Counted from the stretch's first letter, positions 9,300-17,373 are shown. The stretch: DNA of 64,000 nucleotides from Salinibacillus aidingensis (GCF_039522525.1 NZ_BAAADO010000006.1:124001-188000), one strand, 5' to 3'. Numbers and translations: made by a program. Notes: generated by a model from the sequence alone, not told the origin.

Positions 9300-10127
9300 C
9301 TAGGCATTCGCGCGCTTAAAGCTGACGGTCGACAATAAAACAAGAATAGTTGTAAAAATACCAATAAATAAAACTTCTTCAAAAATCGTAATCTGTCTTC
9401 CGAATAAGGATATGTTCAGCCCCATGGCATCCAGAACGGGTGCTGATAAATTTTCGATATCAACCATAACCTTCTTCATGACATCGACCCCGTATGTCAC
9501 AGGGTTGATTTTTACAATGAAATCCATCCAAGCGGGCATATTGCTAATCGGAAATAATGCTCCCGACAGGAAAATCATTGGCATTACCAGGATTTGTACA
9601 GTTAACTGAAAGCCCTGAGTTGAATTGATTAAACTGGCAAAAAGCAAGCCGAGGGAAGACAGCGCACACCCCAGTAAAAACATAAAAGGGATCACTTGAA
9701 TTAAGGCCATCACATCATAGGATAACCCTAATAACGGAATCAGCAAAAAGAGCATAACTCCTTGAATGGTGGCAACAGTCGCTGATCCCAGCATTTTTCC
9801 GATCGCAATGCTGACTCGGGAAATTGGAGATACCATAATTTCCTTCATATAGCCAAAATCCTTATCCTCAATTACAGACATGGCGGAAAAAATCGAGGTC
9901 ATAAGCAGGGTCATGGCAACAATTCCTGGAAAAACGAATTCCACATAGTTGAATCCTTCTGCCCCTTTCGGCATACTACCGGCCATCATTGTCTCCATCG
10001 AACCGCTCATTCCTCCACCGAAGATCAATAAAAACAGTATGGGCATGGTGAAGGATCCGAACAGCCGGGCTTTATCCCGGAAAAACTTAAGCAGATCCCT
10101 TTGCCAAATGGCGATAATTCCTTCCAT
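9300..10127 (-). CDS. ABC-2 type transporter permease (DrrB-like)
   Basis: A 275-residue membrane protein with six hydrophobic segments and the ABC-2 signature around residues 140-220 (F-P-I-S-N-M-P-A-W-M followed by N-P-V-T-Y). It would form the export channel with the ATPase upstream, 11 bases away, in a two-gene operon. AGGAGG precedes the ATG. Family members export drugs, lipids or polysaccharide intermediates; the substrate cannot be told from sequence. A glycine/methionine-rich extracytoplasmic loop is seen between segments 1 and 2. Confidence 0.85.
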   Translation of the reverse strand: MEGIIAIWQRDLLKFFRDKARLFGSFTMPILFLLIFGGGMSGSMETMMAGSMPKGAEGFNYVEFVFPGIVAMTLLMTSIFSAMSVIEDKDFGYMKEIMVSPISRVSIAIGKMLGSATVATIQGVMLFLLIPLLGLSYDVMALIQVIPFMFLLGCALSSLGLLFASLINSTQGFQLTVQILVMPMIFLSGALFPISNMPAWMDFIVKINPVTYGVDVMKKVMVDIENLSAPVLDAMGLNISLFGRQITIFEEVLFIGIFTTILVLLSTVSFKRANA

Positions 10128-10138
10128 GATCAGGCCTC

Positions 10139-11074
10139 CTATTCTTTCACCGTTTCCCCGATTTTTCTGCCTGTGAATGCTAAAAATACATCGTTCAGAG
10201 TCGGTTTACGAATATTTAATCGGGTAATTGGAATATTTAATGTCTTAATAAAGGATGAGATAAAGGCATCACTGCTCGCTACTTTAAGGTGAATCGTATC
10301 CTCTTCAACAGTGACCTTTGCTTCCTTCACTTTTTCGTTAATTTCCTTCAGGGCCTGCTCATTGTCCTCTGTAGACAGTTCAATAATATCGCCGCCAAGC
10401 TGGTCCTTTAAGGCTGTTGGAGAATCTATGGCAATAATCTCACCCTGATCCATGATAGCCACACGATCACTGATTTCAGCCTCATCCAGATAGTGAGTCG
10501 TGAGGAACATGGTGATGCCTTCTTTTTCTTTTAAGCGTAAAATATATTCCCACAAATGGGCCCGTGTCTGCGGGTCCAGGCCGACTGTCGGCTCATCGAG
10601 AAATAATACTTTTGGATAATGAAGCAGACCTCTGGCAATCTCCAGGCGACGTTTCATTCCCCCGGAGAAGGTCTCTACCCGCTGCTTCTGTTCATTGACG
10701 AGGTCAACGATTTCCAGGACTTCCTGAATTCGCTCCTCCCGTTTTTCTTTAGGAACCTTATAAAAACGACAATGAAGCATAAGATTTTCATGGGCCGTCA
10801 GCTTTTCATCAAGTGTATTTTCCTGAAAGATGATCCCGATGCTGCCACGTACAGCATCCTTATCCTTACTTACATCGTAGTCATTAATAATAATGCTGCC
10901 TGATGTAGGCTTCAGCATTGTACAGATCATATTGATGGTTGTACTTTTTCCGGCTCCATTAGGTCCCAGAAAGCCGAAAATTTCCCCTTCTTCAACCTCA
11001 AAATTAATGCCTTTTACCGCTTCCGTATTCTTGTAGGATTTCCTCAGGTTTTTTACAGAAATAATAGATTCCAA
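10139..11074 (-). CDS. ABC transporter ATP-binding protein (DrrA/CcmA-like)
   Basis: A 311-residue ATPase: Walker A G-P-N-G-A-G-K-S-T, signature F-S-G-G-M-K-R-R, Walker B V-L-F-L-D-E-P-T-V-G-L-D, H-loop T-T-H-Y, plus a C-terminal DUF4162-type extension typical of daunorubicin-resistance ATPases. The start is taken as the TTG at 11074, because AATGGAGG lies just upstream; longer versions lack a Shine-Dalgarno. It pairs with the permease gene 11 bases downstream to make an exporter. No resistance regulator adjoins it. Confidence 0.87.
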   Translation of the reverse strand: MESIISVKNLRKSYKNTEAVKGINFEVEEGEIFGFLGPNGAGKSTTINMICTMLKPTSGSIIINDYDVSKDKDAVRGSIGIIFQENTLDEKLTAHENLMLHCRFYKVPKEKREERIQEVLEIVDLVNEQKQRVETFSGGMKRRLEIARGLLHYPKVLFLDEPTVGLDPQTRAHLWEYILRLKEKEGITMFLTTHYLDEAEISDRVAIMDQGEIIAIDSPTALKDQLGGDIIELSTEDNEQALKEINEKVKEAKVTVEEDTIHLKVASSDAFISSFIKTLNIPITRLNIRKPTLNDVFLAFTGRKIGETVKE

Positions 11075-11378
11075 AGTTATGACCTCCATTGGAAAAAAAT
11101 AGCTATTCAATATTATCCTCTTATTGAAGGAAGAAGTCAAAAACAACCCCCCCTCAATAAACAGGGCGATGAGGATAAGGGTCCAGTATCATGTGACAAA
11201 AATTCTGATTGGAGAATTAATGATAATGTTGGGTCCACGATATGAGCAGCTAAAATGGTTATAAAATAATAAAGTGGTTTGGAATTTTATGTTAACATAA
11301 GGGTAGAGTCAATGAGAACGTTTAAGTAACGATCGACAATAGAAGGTTTAGTGATTGGATTCATTACTGGATTAGGGG

Positions 11379-11756
11379 GTGGCGAAAATCCGGAATATAC
11401 GTATTGCCATAGTTATTTTAATGGTCATGCTGACAGGATGTTCTTCTTCACAAGGAAAAGCAATTGTATCGATTCAAGGGGAGATTGTGACGATAGATTC
11501 AGAAGATCATTCTGTCTTGGTAGGTTGCACCGATGATCTTCATTTAAAGGAAGAAGATAAGCACAATCTCATTCAATATTTATGCACGGTGAAAATTAGC
11601 GAAGAAACAATTATAAAGGCAAAAACAGGAGAGCGATTGAGTTTCAGTAACCTTAACGAGGGACAACTAGTAAAAGTGATTTTAACCAGGCCACAGGAAG
11701 TGAACAAGAATCAGGAAACCAGAGTCATGACTGCAAAGGAAATCATTGCTTATTAA
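11379..11756 (+). CDS. Small predicted lipoprotein, unknown function
   Basis: About 125 residues with a lipoprotein signal peptide (hydrophobic core then L-T-G-C) and a mature part that may form a small beta-barrel (I-V-S-I-Q-G-E-I-V-T-I-D and a V-K-V-I-L-T-R segment), reminiscent of OB-fold or DUF3221-like lipoproteins, though I cannot place it firmly. Start is uncertain: the GTG at 11379 overlaps the G-rich Shine-Dalgarno-like run. It is the first gene of the accessory patch and stands alone. Confidence 0.55.
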   Translation: MAKIRNIRIAIVILMVMLTGCSSSQGKAIVSIQGEIVTIDSEDHSVLVGCTDDLHLKEEDKHNLIQYLCTVKISEETIIKAKTGERLSFSNLNEGQLVKVILTRPQEVNKNQETRVMTAKEIIAY

Positions 11757-11838
11757 CCTAATATAAGGGGACTGTCCTCTCTTAATCAAGGGGACGGTAA
11801 TGAAGTAATAGATTAAAAGGAACGGGGGGGAGTGGCTA

Positions 11839-12054
11839 ATGAGTGAAAAACAGGAAACTCCTGAACAAAGAAGAGAACGGTTAAGACAAGAGGAGGGAAG
11901 AGGAAATCCTGCTGGAGATATGAATGATGCTGCGAATAGAGCAAGTAATGGAAGTCTTGTTGATTTAACAGGGAGTCTGGGTTGGAAAGGAACTGGAATT
12001 CTTGCTCTTTTTATGGTATTGGCATTTATCATTTATGCTGTATTCTTTCGCTAA
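11839..12054 (+). CDS. Small membrane protein, DUF6366-like
   Basis: A 71-residue protein with a charged, glutamate/arginine-rich N-terminal half (T-P-E-Q-R-R-E-R-L-R-Q), a G-S-L-G-W-K-G-T-G linker and one C-terminal transmembrane helix. I recall this pattern as the DUF6366 family found in Bacillaceae; function unknown. ATG 11839 is preceded by a G-rich Shine-Dalgarno (GGGGGGAG). It lies in the accessory patch and has one of the patch repeats about 35 bases after its stop. Confidence 0.7.
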   Translation: MSEKQETPEQRRERLRQEEGRGNPAGDMNDAANRASNGSLVDLTGSLGWKGTGILALFMVLAFIIYAVFFR

Positions 12055-12088
12055 AAGGGAAGGATGTAAAAGTTTGTGAAGGAATGTA

Positions 12089-12120
12089 CTTAAGCTAACG
12101 GAGCAGGTTACTTTAATAAG
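12089..12120 (+). repeat. Accessory-patch repeat R1 (TAAGCTAACGG type)
   Basis: Starts TTAAGCTAACGGAGCAGG and continues to TTTAATAAG. It resembles R2-R6 and lies between the DUF6366-like gene and the vanZ-like gene. Confidence 0.6.
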
Positions 12121-12182
12121 GGATGAAACTAACTTGAATATTTATCGTCGTTTATATATGGGAAAAAATTTGTCGGGGATGT

Positions 12183-12719
12183 GTGGAATTGAGGATATAC
12201 TTTCTTTTACCAGCAATAGTAATAATAGTTCTATGGTTTATTATCAAAGGTATTACCGTCATTTATAGGAAGAAAAAATTTGATTTAAAACAAGAAATAA
12301 TCAATCTGCTTTTTTTGGTGAGTGTACTATGGATAATTGGAATGACCCTTTTCCCTATTGAAATTGGTATTCCTCATAGATATGGTCCATCAAATAATTT
12401 CGTACCATTTTCAAGTATAAAAGACTTACTGAGCCACTCTTATTTTATGGTACCTTTAAGAAATATTGCTGGGAATATTATTTTGTTTGTGCCGTTCGGG
12501 TTTATGCTTGCATTAAAATTCATTAAATTAAGTAGTGTACTAAGAGTTGGATTGGTGGGTTTACTGAGTTCTACATTTATTGAGTTAGTACAACTATTGA
12601 TGCCAATTAGGGCTATTGATGTTGATGATATTATATTGAACACTTTAGGCTCTGTGATAGGCTTTCTTGTACTAAAAACAATTGAGAGCATCTTTCAGTT
12701 GTCTGCCAAACATAATTAA
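12183..12719 (+). CDS. VanZ family membrane protein
   Basis: A 178-residue protein with four or five transmembrane helices and the VanZ core: N-N-F-V-P-F-S-S-I, then N-I-A-G-N-I-I-L-F-V-P-F-G-F, F-I-E-L-V-Q-L and D-V-D-D-I-I-L-N-T-L-G. VanZ relatives give low-level teicoplanin resistance in some hosts, but most chromosomal members have no known role. The start (GTG 12183) is uncertain; a TTG two codons later is an alternative. AT-rich like its patch neighbours, with a repeat 4 bases after the stop. Confidence 0.85.
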   Translation: MELRIYFLLPAIVIIVLWFIIKGITVIYRKKKFDLKQEIINLLFLVSVLWIIGMTLFPIEIGIPHRYGPSNNFVPFSSIKDLLSHSYFMVPLRNIAGNIILFVPFGFMLALKFIKLSSVLRVGLVGLLSSTFIELVQLLMPIRAIDVDDIILNTLGSVIGFLVLKTIESIFQLSAKHN

Positions 12720-12723
12720 AGGT

Positions 12724-12760
12724 GTTCTTCAACAAACGGAGGCTTATCTGGAACAAGGGG
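12724..12760 (+). repeat. Accessory-patch repeat R2
   Basis: GTTCTTCAACAAACGG then GGCTTATCTGGAACAAGG. It sits 4 bases after the vanZ-like stop codon and shares its core with R1 and R3-R6. Confidence 0.65.
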
Positions 12761-12820
12761 TACAGCCTGATATTGTAAAAAGAAGCAGTAGTAAGAAGAT
12801 GGTAATAAGGGGTGAAAAAA

Positions 12821-13207
12821 ATGATTAACTTAGCTAAATTGGAAATTTTGTTGGGGTTATTAACGATTTTAACAGGAATGCTTTATTTAATAGGCGTTTT
12901 TGGTCCAACAGAGTCAATAGTCATTACTTGGGGTTTCATTGAATTGGTTGTTGGAGGAATCGTTGTTTTCTTAGGAATAAACAAGAATAAAATAGCGGAC
13001 TTTGTAGAAATGGTCATAGTCTTTTCCTTGGTGTTAATTCAAGCACCTGCTATATTCTTATGGTTTGCCTTTAATGGTAATGGTATATCCGATGGAACAC
13101 CACCAACCACTTTTGTAGCTCATTGGATATTTGCAACACCTCATTTGGTAACCACTTTACTCGGCATTGTTGTAATTGGCTATTTATTTAAGAGAAATAC
13201 GACGTGA
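12821..13207 (+). CDS. Four-helix membrane protein, unknown function
   Basis: A 128-residue protein made of four hydrophobic segments (about residues 5-27, 33-52, 60-82 and 100-123) with short polar loops, one carrying N-G-N-G-I-S-D-G-T-P-P. I do not recognise the family. ATG 12821 has AAGGGGTG seven bases upstream; a GTG three codons earlier overlaps that site. It lies in the accessory patch without an operon partner. Confidence 0.65.
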   Translation: MINLAKLEILLGLLTILTGMLYLIGVFGPTESIVITWGFIELVVGGIVVFLGINKNKIADFVEMVIVFSLVLIQAPAIFLWFAFNGNGISDGTPPTTFVAHWIFATPHLVTTLLGIVVIGYLFKRNTT

Positions 13208-13348
13208 TTTTTGAAATCAACAGGCTAATAAGACTCTTTAATTATTTCAGTAAAGGGGGCTAACCTTCAAGAGGGAAAATGACTTTTCCTATTGAAATGT
13301 AGAAACAAAGGTTCGTATAACAAATATAATTAAAAGGTGTGTATAATC

Positions 13349-13441
13349 ATTGCTAATAAACATTCAATCAAAAGAGTTAAAATAACAAGCATATTAGTAT
13401 TAGAACTAATACTTCCAACCATATTCGTTAGTTTTGACTAA
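13349..13441 (+). CDS. Possible 30-residue membrane peptide with ATT start
   Basis: A short frame beginning I-A-N-K-H-S-I-K-R-V-K and continuing into one hydrophobic helix (I-L-V-L-E-L-I-L-P-T-I-F-V). AAAAGGTG lies about 9 bases before an ATT codon, which would have to serve as the start since no ATG, GTG or TTG fits this frame. Basic N-terminus followed by a helix is what a small membrane peptide looks like, but length alone cannot prove it is real. About 490 bases here otherwise hold only the next small gene. Confidence 0.3.
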   Translation: MANKHSIKRVKITSILVLELILPTIFVSFD

Positions 13442-13495
13442 AGTTTTGCTGCTTTCGGCAAAGAGTTTAACTTATAAGAACTGTAGGTGGAAAAA

Positions 13496-13648
13496 ATGTT
13501 CGTTTTTTTACTGATTCACATAACAATAGGTTTAGCCTTAATTTACTTTTATGGAAAATTGCCTAAAGGAATTACAACATTTGCAATTGTCTTTTTAAGT
13601 ATGAGTTTTATATATTTTGGATCAGTTTTCTTCAAATCATTATTATAA
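13496..13648 (+). CDS. Small membrane protein (50 residues), unknown
   Basis: ATG preceded by AGGTGG at 5 bases. The 50-residue product is almost wholly hydrophobic: two helices (about residues 2-18 and 27-47) joined by a K-L-P-K-G turn. The good ribosome site, clean start and two-helix hairpin support a real gene. I do not recognise a family. It lies between a four-helix membrane protein and an SGNH hydrolase in the accessory patch. Confidence 0.6.
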   Translation: MFVFLLIHITIGLALIYFYGKLPKGITTFAIVFLSMSFIYFGSVFFKSLL

Positions 13649-13734
13649 CTTTGTTTCATTATTAGTGAAGGAAGCTTAAATGGCCAAACGAATCAGTACA
13701 GTTGAACAAAAAAATACATATTAGGAGAAGTCAT

Positions 13735-14301
13735 GTGGAGAAATTAGTATGTTTTGGCGATAGTATTACGGCAAGAAAAGAAGGCTATGATACACCTATG
13801 CTTACAACAAAGTTAGCTGTGCAATTGGAAGGTTTTGAAGTAATAAATGCTGGTGCATCAGGTAATAACACTTACGATGCTCTATCAAGAATTGAAAATG
13901 ATGTGATTAAATATAACCCCAATTTAGTAACAGTAATGTTTGGTGCTAATGATGCCGCATTTCATAAAATGGTGGATTTAGAAACTTATAAAACGAACAT
14001 TTATAAAATCACACAAATGATTAAACCTAAAAGAACAATTTTAATAACACCAGCCCCAGTTGATGAAAAAGTTCAATTTGCGAGAACTAATGAAGTTTTA
14101 TTCGATTATGCTTTGTCAGTTAATCATGTAGCAGTGGAAACTGGATGCCATTTCATCGATTTTTTTTCAAAGATGATTGCTTTGGATAACTATCCTCAAA
14201 TGCTTAAAGGGATAAGAAATGATGGACTTCATTTTGGAGCCAAAGGTTATGATTTTCTTGTTGGCTTATTATTAGAGAAGATTAGAGAGGTTTGTTATTA
14301 A
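13735..14301 (+). CDS. SGNH/GDSL-family hydrolase
   Basis: A 188-residue esterase-type enzyme with all SGNH blocks: block I F-G-D-S-I (catalytic Ser, residues 6-10), block II glycine in N-A-G-A-S-G, block III G-A-N-D, and block V D-G-L-H with the catalytic Asp-His near the C-terminus. No signal peptide, so cytoplasmic; lipase/esterase or thioesterase activity is likely but the substrate is unknown. The GTG at 13735 was chosen since AGGAG lies 7 bases upstream; a TTG at 13702 would add 11 basic residues and lacks a ribosome site. Confidence 0.85.
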   Translation: MEKLVCFGDSITARKEGYDTPMLTTKLAVQLEGFEVINAGASGNNTYDALSRIENDVIKYNPNLVTVMFGANDAAFHKMVDLETYKTNIYKITQMIKPKRTILITPAPVDEKVQFARTNEVLFDYALSVNHVAVETGCHFIDFFSKMIALDNYPQMLKGIRNDGLHFGAKGYDFLVGLLLEKIREVCY

Positions 14302-14330
14302 GCTAACGGGTGATGGATGCTGAACAAGGG
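14298..14330 (+). repeat. Accessory-patch repeat R3
   Basis: TTAAGCTAACGGGTGATGG then GCTGAACAAGGG. Its first bases overlap the TAA stop of the SGNH hydrolase gene. Confidence 0.65.
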
Positions 14331-14416
14331 TATTCCCTCCCATCAGTTTAAGGCAGAACATTGGAATAACACGAAACATTCCTTCGATGAAAGCCGTCTA
14401 ATTGATGGGAGGGATA
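14331..14416 (+). repeat. Long imperfect hairpin before the DUF4362-like gene
   Basis: TCCCTCCCATCA (about 14333-14344) is matched perfectly by TGATGGGAGGGA (about 14404-14415), enclosing about 60 bases. The right arm also supplies the GGGAGG ribosome site of the following lipoprotein gene, so folding could hide that site. Confidence 0.6.
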
Positions 14417-14423
14417 GGTACAT

Positions 14424-14873
14424 ATGAAACCAACAAAGATTTTATTTGTTTTAATAATTATAGTGTTAATGGCAGGTTGTCAGAATACAGAAAACTTAAC
14501 TAATACAAATCAGAAAGAAGATAACATTCCAGATTACCATCCTTCATCTGAAGATATTGTGGATATGCACGGGGACATTGAAAATATAGATAGATTTAAA
14601 AAATTTATAAACAATTTTGACAAGGGACAGAAGGATAGTATTAGGGTAATCAGATATACAACAGAAGGTGACCCAGTGCTTCGTGACCTTGAATATGATG
14701 GTGATGCTATCATATCAACATCCGACATACGAAGGGATAGATATGGGAAGGGGAGCATAAATACTGCAACTTGTGAATCAATTGAAGTGGTCGAAACTGC
14801 AGAAAGAACGGATTACTTACTTGATGATTGTGAAAATATTGCAGATCATACGCTTTTAGTGATTTGGAAATAG
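14424..14873 (+). CDS. DUF4362-like lipoprotein
   Basis: A 149-residue lipoprotein: signal peptide with lipobox L-M-A-G-C, short linker, then a domain with D-I-V-D-M-H-G-D-I-E-N, R-V-I-R-Y-T-T-E-G-D-P and D-L-E-Y-D-G, which I recall from the DUF4362 family of Bacillus. Function unknown; anchored to the outer face of the membrane. ATG 14424 follows GGGAGGGATAGG. The ribosome site lies in the right arm of a long hairpin. Patch repeat R4 follows the stop. Confidence 0.72.
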   Translation: MKPTKILFVLIIIVLMAGCQNTENLTNTNQKEDNIPDYHPSSEDIVDMHGDIENIDRFKKFINNFDKGQKDSIRVIRYTTEGDPVLRDLEYDGDAIISTSDIRRDRYGKGSINTATCESIEVVETAERTDYLLDDCENIADHTLLVIWK

Positions 14874-14884
14874 CAAGAAACTCT

Positions 14885-14924
14885 TTGTTCGACAAACGGG
14901 TGGTGTTTTTTCAATAAGAAGGGC
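14885..14924 (+). repeat. Accessory-patch repeat R4
   Basis: TTGTTCGACAAACGGGTGG then TTTTTCAATAAGAAGGG, 12 bases after the stop of the DUF4362-like gene. The 150 bases that follow hold nothing else I recognise up to the GNAT gene. Confidence 0.6.
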
Positions 14925-15074
14925 GCAGTATTGAGAAGTAAACGGGTTGCAAAGTTAAATGAGGAACAGGGTGTCTGACAGTGACGAGAAGGTATAGCTG
15001 ACTTTCCGAATCAATTTGCTATCTGACAGGATTTTTAAAGAAGAACATTAGAATTCTTAGGGAAGGAATTTATT

Positions 15075-15494
15075 ATGGATATAGATTTGAAAGATAATAT
15101 AAAGGGAGTCATTCGACCATATAAAGAAAAGGACTTTAATAGAATACAGGATTTAAACAAAGAAGAAGGATGGACGAATTTAGTCGAAAATGCTTTGAAT
15201 ACAAAGGAAGCGTGGAAAAATTCAAATGTAGCCTTTGTTATTGAAATAAAGGGTAAAGGAGTAGTTGGCTATTTAAGAGGATTTACTGATACTCGTATAA
15301 GCCTGTTTATTTGTGAATTGCTAATTGATAAAAAGTATCGGGGATTAGGATTAGGAAAAGAATTCCTTCACTACTTACATAATGAATATCCAGCCACAAG
15401 GATTGAATTACTTGCAAATTGTTCATCTCGTTCATTTTATGAAGGACTTGGTTTTCGATCGTTTTATGGATTTAGGAAATCAAGACAAGAATAA
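15075..15494 (+). CDS. GNAT family N-acetyltransferase
   Basis: A 139-residue acetyltransferase. Starts with I-R-P-Y-K-E-K-D-F; the acetyl-CoA pyrophosphate loop is K-Y-R-G-L-G-L-G-K (about residues 91-99), followed by S-R-S-F-Y-E-G-L-G-F, the usual GNAT C-terminal motif. It would acetylate an amine of unknown identity in the cytoplasm. ATG 15075 with GGAAGGAA upstream. Single gene in the accessory patch, with repeat R5 six bases after the stop. Confidence 0.85.
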   Translation: MDIDLKDNIKGVIRPYKEKDFNRIQDLNKEEGWTNLVENALNTKEAWKNSNVAFVIEIKGKGVVGYLRGFTDTRISLFICELLIDKKYRGLGLGKEFLHYLHNEYPATRIELLANCSSRSFYEGLGFRSFYGFRKSRQE

Positions 15495-15499
15495 AGTTT

Positions 15500-15535
15500 T
15501 TCTTCTTGTTCTTAAGGGACTTATCTGGAAGAAAA
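15500..15535 (+). repeat. Accessory-patch repeat R5 (degenerate)
   Basis: TTCTTCTTGTTCTTAAGGGA then CTTATCTGGAAG. It shares CTTATCTGGAA with R2 and lies 6 bases after the GNAT stop. The AACGG core is worn. Confidence 0.5.
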
Positions 15536-15563
15536 CAATAGATGAAATATAAGGAGAGGAATT

Positions 15564-15731
15564 ATGCTTTATAGTGTCTTAGTAGTCTTGGCTTCACTTA
15601 TTCTGGGGTTTATACTATATCAAGTTCCACTGGTTCAAAGTATTTTAGACATTTCAGGAATGTTCCAAATTGCTAATTTTATAATGTTGGTTGTTATTCT
15701 GTATTTGCTATTAGAAAAACGTAGTGAGTAA
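15564..15731 (+). CDS. Small membrane protein (55 residues), unknown
   Basis: ATG with AAGGAGAGG 4-5 bases upstream. The product has two hydrophobic helices (about residues 3-22 and 35-50) and ends K-R-S-E. The layout resembles many uncharacterised Bacillus two-helix membrane proteins. Its stop codon overlaps the start of repeat R6, and no partner gene is adjacent. Confidence 0.65.
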   Translation: MLYSVLVVLASLILGFILYQVPLVQSILDISGMFQIANFIMLVVILYLLLEKRSE

Positions 15732-15761
15732 TAAGCTAACGGGGCTTGTCTGGGTAAATGG
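15730..15761 (+). repeat. Accessory-patch repeat R6
   Basis: AATAAGCTAACGGGGCTTG then TCTGGGTAAATGG. It overlaps the stop codon of the preceding 55-residue gene. The next 215 bases, up to the terminator, show no feature I can name. Confidence 0.65.
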
Positions 15762-15978
15762 CCACTTTATGTTCGAAGCATCATTTCTTATATAGGGATA
15801 TTCAATACAAAACTTTTTATACTGGGAACAAGCTATTCATGGGTCAGGATGCATCAATGTTTGTTCTGAATTCAAAAAAGGGCATCGGTAATGAATAGAG
15901 GTATAGACTTCACGGATAAAAGGGATTGTTGTGAACTCTCAGGTGCGTTCATTCAATTCAATTAAAGGAGTTCCATGC

Positions 15979-16013
15979 TAAAGGGACCTGGAAAAATTCC
16001 AAGTCCCTTTTTA
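15979..16013 (+). terminator. Rho-independent terminator
   Basis: AAAGGGACCTGG pairs with CCAAGTCCCTTT and is followed by TTTAT. It separates the accessory patch from the convergent catabolic operon and may act on both strands. Confidence 0.7.
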
Positions 16014-16098
16014 TAGTGATAACTAATATTTATACAATGTGAATTTCATTGTCGTTGTTGATGCAAAATTTTGTGTTTTCCCTTATAGCGGAACCCCT

Positions 16099-17310
16099 CT
16101 AATACTTCGGCAATGTCGTTCCATTTACATAAAGGGAAGGGGTTGGATTTTTTACATAGAGTTCTCTTGGAAAATCAGCAAGAGTTTCACAGCCGTTATC
16201 GGTGATCCTGATTGCCTCGCTGATTTCAACTCCAAAATCGTGATACCATAATCCCGGGATTAAATGCAGGGTCATGTTTGGCTGAATAACTGTCTGATCT
16301 CCAGGGCGAATGCTGATTGTATGCTCTCCCCAGTCAGGCGGGTAGCTTAAGCCTACGGAATATCCGAGTCGTGATCGCTTATAGAACCCATGTTTTGCAA
16401 TGTTGCTTTGCCAGACTTCCTCAATCTCCTCACTGGTTACTCCGGGTTTGATGAAATCAAGCGTCTCATTAAGGGCTTCCACAATGACTTTAGAAGTCTC
16501 TGCCAGTTGATAGGATGGTTCGCCTATGACCATGGTTCGGGCAAGAGGGGAATGGTAGCGGTTATAACAGCCAGCAAGTTCAACAATAACCGGATCATTC
16601 ACCTGATAGCGCTCATCGGTCCACGTGAAGTGAGGAGCTGATGTTTTTCTTCCGGACGGGATCATCGGTACAATGGCTGGATAGTCGCCGCCATGTTCGG
16701 CTGTTCCACTGATTTGCGCCTGAAAGATATTGGCAGCCACATCACATTCCCGGACATTGGCATCAATCGTTTCATAGGCTCTTCGCATCGCCATTTCAGC
16801 ATTTTGAGCGGCCTTTTTCATATAGGCAATTTCCTGTGGAGACTTAATGCATCTTACCCAATTGACGAGCTGATCAGCGTCCTTAAAAGTTGCATTAGGT
16901 AAATGATGGATTAATTTTAAATAAGAGAGCGCACTGAAATAATGGGTTTCCATTTCAACTCCTATATATCGGTTGGCCTGCCCAATTTCTTTTAAAATAT
17001 TCGCTACAAAATCCATAGGATGCTTATTGTCGGATTGTATATAGTCATCAGGATAAGGGATAATGTTATCATTGTTCATCCACGTCGAAATGCGGGCACT
17101 ATTGGCATCCATTTCTCTGCCGATCCAGATCGGCTGTTCCTCATCAATCATCACAATAATCATCTGGTGAACGTAAAAAGACCAGGCGTCATATCCACTT
17201 AAATAGTTCATGTTTGAAGGATTAACCAGCAATAAGACTTCGATTCCTTGTTCGTTCATTTTTTCCTTTGTTTTTCGCATTCTTTCTTTGTATTCTTCCA
17301 CCGTAAACAT
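16099..17310 (-). CDS. doeA: Ectoine hydrolase-like protein (EutD/DoeA, M24 peptidase fold)
   Basis: A 403-residue pita-bread-fold protein. It shares the strings I remember from EutD/DoeA: S-N-M-N-Y-L-S-G-Y-D-A-W-S-F-Y-V-H-Q near residue 32, R-E-M-D-A-N, Y-P-D-D-Y-I-Q-S, K-H-P-M-D, H-G-G-D-Y-P-A-I-V-P and Y-P-P-D-W-G-E. EutD opens the ectoine ring to N-acetyl-2,4-diaminobutyrate. Canonical M24 metal-binding aspartates are absent: the V-E-L-A-G segment has Glu-244 where aminopeptidases have Asp, and no Asp precedes L-A-R-T. This fits the metal-independent EutD mechanism. Start ATG 17310 follows AAAGGAG. Last gene of a five-gene leftward operon. Plain Xaa-Pro peptidase is the alternative, less likely. 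Confidence 0.78.
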   Translation of the reverse strand: MFTVEEYKERMRKTKEKMNEQGIEVLLLVNPSNMNYLSGYDAWSFYVHQMIIVMIDEEQPIWIGREMDANSARISTWMNNDNIIPYPDDYIQSDNKHPMDFVANILKEIGQANRYIGVEMETHYFSALSYLKLIHHLPNATFKDADQLVNWVRCIKSPQEIAYMKKAAQNAEMAMRRAYETIDANVRECDVAANIFQAQISGTAEHGGDYPAIVPMIPSGRKTSAPHFTWTDERYQVNDPVIVELAGCYNRYHSPLARTMVIGEPSYQLAETSKVIVEALNETLDFIKPGVTSEEIEEVWQSNIAKHGFYKRSRLGYSVGLSYPPDWGEHTISIRPGDQTVIQPNMTLHLIPGLWYHDFGVEISEAIRITDNGCETLADFPRELYVKNPTPSLYVNGTTLPKY

Positions 17311-17373
17311 CCTTTTCACTCCTTTCGTGCAGCTTTCTGACATCAAAGAGCCTATTGACCGGGTTGAAATGCT

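Noticed and set aside
11682..12032. A 116-codon minus-strand frame over the DUF6366-like gene
   Set aside because: Overlaps a plus-strand gene with a good ribosome site and recognisable family; its product has no motif.
12089..15761. Integron attC sites
   Set aside because: R1-R6 are near stop codons like attC, but the core does not fit the RYYYAAC/GTTRRRY pair rule and no integron integrase is present.
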